A stretch of DNA of 13,460 nt, from the NCBI GenBank assembly GCA_031270875.1, contig JAISXC010000190.1, forward strand, positions 1 to 13,460, written 5' to 3'. The notes under the pieces are model-generated. The model ran no database searches and was not told the origin of the DNA. It saw only the letters and a list, made by a program, of their open reading frames with translations. This DNA comes from Desulfovibrio sp. (lineage in GTDB: Bacteria; Desulfobacterota; Desulfovibrionia; Desulfovibrionales; Desulfovibrionaceae). Of this stretch, positions 11,992 through 13,460 are shown in pieces. The first letter of the stretch is position 1; the number at the start of each line of letters is the position of its first letter. The translations under genes and the position numbers were made by a program.

Positions 11992-13460
11992 ATGACCGCC
12001 GACAGCACAACCGGGCCTGAACGTTCCGCCGGGATGTCGAATGACGTCAGCGCCGGCACGGCTTTCTGGAGCGACATCCCAGAGAAGCCGGCCGATGAGG
12101 AACTTGTCCGGTTGCGCCACCTGCTCTTCAGGCGTGAAATCGTTCTGCTTGAACGATTGCGGGAATTGCAGGACGACCAGCGGTATAACGCGCGGAAAAT
12201 CAGCGAGGTTCTGGCTGAGGCCATCCAGTTGCGCGCGGGCAAAGACCCGCTTGTGGGGCTGGCCCTTGAGCCTGTGGTGGACGATGTCGTCAGGACGCTC
12301 CTGCGCAAGCGCCGAGGGGATTTTGTTGATTCTCTTTTTCCTCTCATGGGCCCTTCCATCCGCAAATCCATTGCCGAAACCTTCCGTTCCATGCTGGGAA
12401 GCTTCAGTAAAAGCATGGAGATGGCTTTTTCCTGGAAAGGCCTGCGCTGGCGCTTAGAAGCAATGCGCTCCGGCAGACCGTTCAGCGAAATTGTCATGCT
12501 CAACACCCTGGTATACCGGGTCGAGCAGATTTTTTTCACCCATGGCGAAACGGGCATCCCCCTCGCCCACGTCGCCTCCGATGAAGTCTATGCCCAGGAT
12601 GCGGAAATGGTTTCCTCCATGTTCACGGCCATCCAGGATTTTGTCCGTAGCTGCTTTGCCGGGGGCGGCGAAGGAGATCTTGAATCCCTGCAACTCGGTG
12701 AGTACACCATTATTATTGAGAAAAAATCACAGGCCTACCTGGCCTGCGTGGTCCGCGGCACGCCCCCCGTCGCCTTCCGCGAGCAGATCCACGCCACCCT
12801 GGATTTTCTCCTGCTGGAGTATGCTGACGCCCTTGCGGGATTTTCCGGCGATACGGCTCCCTTTGCCGGAGCGACCTCTTATCTGGGCGACTGCCTCATC
12901 TCGCGGTATGTGGATGACGACAAAAAACTCCCCTGGTGGGGCAAGGCTCTGCCTGTTTTCCTGATTCTCGTTCTGGCCTGCGGTTTGGGATATTGCTCGT
13001 ACCAGGACAATCTCCGCGCCCAACTCCGGCAGGCCCTCATGGAAGAGCGGAAGACCTTCACGGAAAAAATGGAAAGAGCGCTCAACATTCTGCGGGCCGA
13101 GCCCGGCCTGCTGCTGACGAATGTCGTGAGAGGACAGGACGCTCCGTGGGAAGCAACCGTTCTCAAAGACGCGCTCGCGGACACGCCGGAAGGCGTGCTG
13201 CAAAAGCGCGGCATCGACCGGAAGCTGTTCCTCTTCAAATCCGTTCCCTACATTTCGTATGACCCGGCGATTGTCGCCAGGCGGGCGGAAACGGACATAA
13301 AACTGCCGGACACCGTAACCATGGATTATGACGGCAAGGGAACCCTTTCCTTCAAAGGCACCGCCTCCATGGGATGGATCGTGAAAGCGCGGGATGAGGC
13401 GCGTTCCCTGCCCGGCGTGGAGCGTGTGGACATCAGTGGTCTGCGTGATCCGATGATGGA
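11992..13460 (+). CDS. envelope protein with roadblock/longin-like region, membrane span and BON-like segment (partial; OmpA-type C-terminus expected)
   Basis: The frame is open from the ATG at 11992 to the window end, 489 codons, with the 3' part missing. Residues 35-160 are helical (RLRHLLFRREIVLLERL; FPLMGPSIRKSIAETFRSML; GLRWRLEAMRSGRPF). About 170-306 looks like a roadblock/longin-type alpha-beta domain, the fold of MglB-like partners of small GTPases: YRVEQIFFTHGETGIPLAHV, MVSSMFTAIQDFVRSCF, EYTIIIEKKSQAYLACVVRG. One membrane span is at about 318-337, followed by a periplasmic coiled segment. From about 440 a BON-like segment begins (GTLSFKGTA, LPGVERVDISGL). From memory, proteins of this layout end in an OmpA peptidoglycan-binding domain and may neighbour Rab-like GTPase genes; both would be beyond the window. 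It starts 16 bp after the coiled-coil gene with a GGGTGAG ribosome site. It probably links a cytoplasmic signal to the cell wall (inference). Confidence 0.75.
   Translation, partial: MTADSTTGPERSAGMSNDVSAGTAFWSDIPEKPADEELVRLRHLLFRREIVLLERLRELQDDQRYNARKISEVLAEAIQLRAGKDPLVGLALEPVVDDVVRTLLRKRRGDFVDSLFPLMGPSIRKSIAETFRSMLGSFSKSMEMAFSWKGLRWRLEAMRSGRPFSEIVMLNTLVYRVEQIFFTHGETGIPLAHVASDEVYAQDAEMVSSMFTAIQDFVRSCFAGGGEGDLESLQLGEYTIIIEKKSQAYLACVVRGTPPVAFREQIHATLDFLLLEYADALAGFSGDTAPFAGATSYLGDCLISRYVDDDKKLPWWGKALPVFLILVLACGLGYCSYQDNLRAQLRQALMEERKTFTEKMERALNILRAEPGLLLTNVVRGQDAPWEATVLKDALADTPEGVLQKRGIDRKLFLFKSVPYISYDPAIVARRAETDIKLPDTVTMDYDGKGTLSFKGTASMGWIVKARDEARSLPGVERVDISGLRDPMM

Noticed and set aside
11328..12557. 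409-codon minus-strand open frame across the coiled-coil and envelope genes
   Set aside because: Ser/Arg-rich antisense of the coiled-coil repeats, spanning two real genes; no ribosome site or family resemblance.

Overview
The window reads as chromosome of a Desulfovibrio-like sulfate- or sulfite-reducing bacterium (Desulfovibrionaceae). The signs are a GC-rich, densely coding sequence, a membrane-anchored sigma-54 activator beside a TauE/SafE anion exporter operon, a lipoprotein that resembles a Desulfovibrio-restricted family, and a PEP/pyruvate-binding protein of the uncharacterised deltaproteobacterial type. The taxonomic call is inference from gene content. No rRNA, tRNA, CRISPR, insertion sequence or phage gene was seen.

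Left part (1-2274). Three minus-strand genes form a tight operon: a 100-residue exported single-span membrane protein, a 353-residue TauE/SafE exporter, and a 195-residue lipoprotein followed by a strong GC hairpin. The operon is preceded by a near-consensus sigma-54 (-24/-12) promoter at 2109-2124. About 100-140 bp upstream of it lie two 11-bp direct repeats exactly 22 bp apart, which look like activator sites. The divergent gene (2275-4851) encodes a sigma-54 activator with a periplasmic sensor region. The simplest model is a local circuit: sensor-activator, enhancer repeats, sigma-54 promoter, exporter operon. The activator is odd in three ways: a GAFTEA variant of the sigma-54 contact loop, a RecG/Fic-like winged helix in place of the Fis-type helix-turn-helix, and a run of ten cytosines just before the DNA-binding domain.

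Middle part (5063-11093). Four plus-strand genes follow: an 853-residue protein with the ATP-grasp and phosphohistidine domains of PEP synthase but an unfamiliar C-terminal region instead of the PEP-binding barrel; an MFS transporter; a short TraT-like lipoprotein only 5 nt behind it; and a MATE-family exporter. Whether these form one transcription unit is unclear, because gaps of 102 and 83 bp separate some of them.

Right part (11094-13460). A 207-bp gap with a possible promoter leads into two close genes. The first is a coiled-coil protein with four perfect 11-residue repeats. The second is a large envelope protein, cut off by the window end, with a conserved helical N-terminus, a roadblock/longin-like region, one membrane span and a BON-like segment. 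From memory of similar proteins, I expect an OmpA-type domain after the window end, and possibly a small Ras-like GTPase gene nearby; neither is visible here. This pair and the sigma-54 circuit are the best candidates for an undescribed system.
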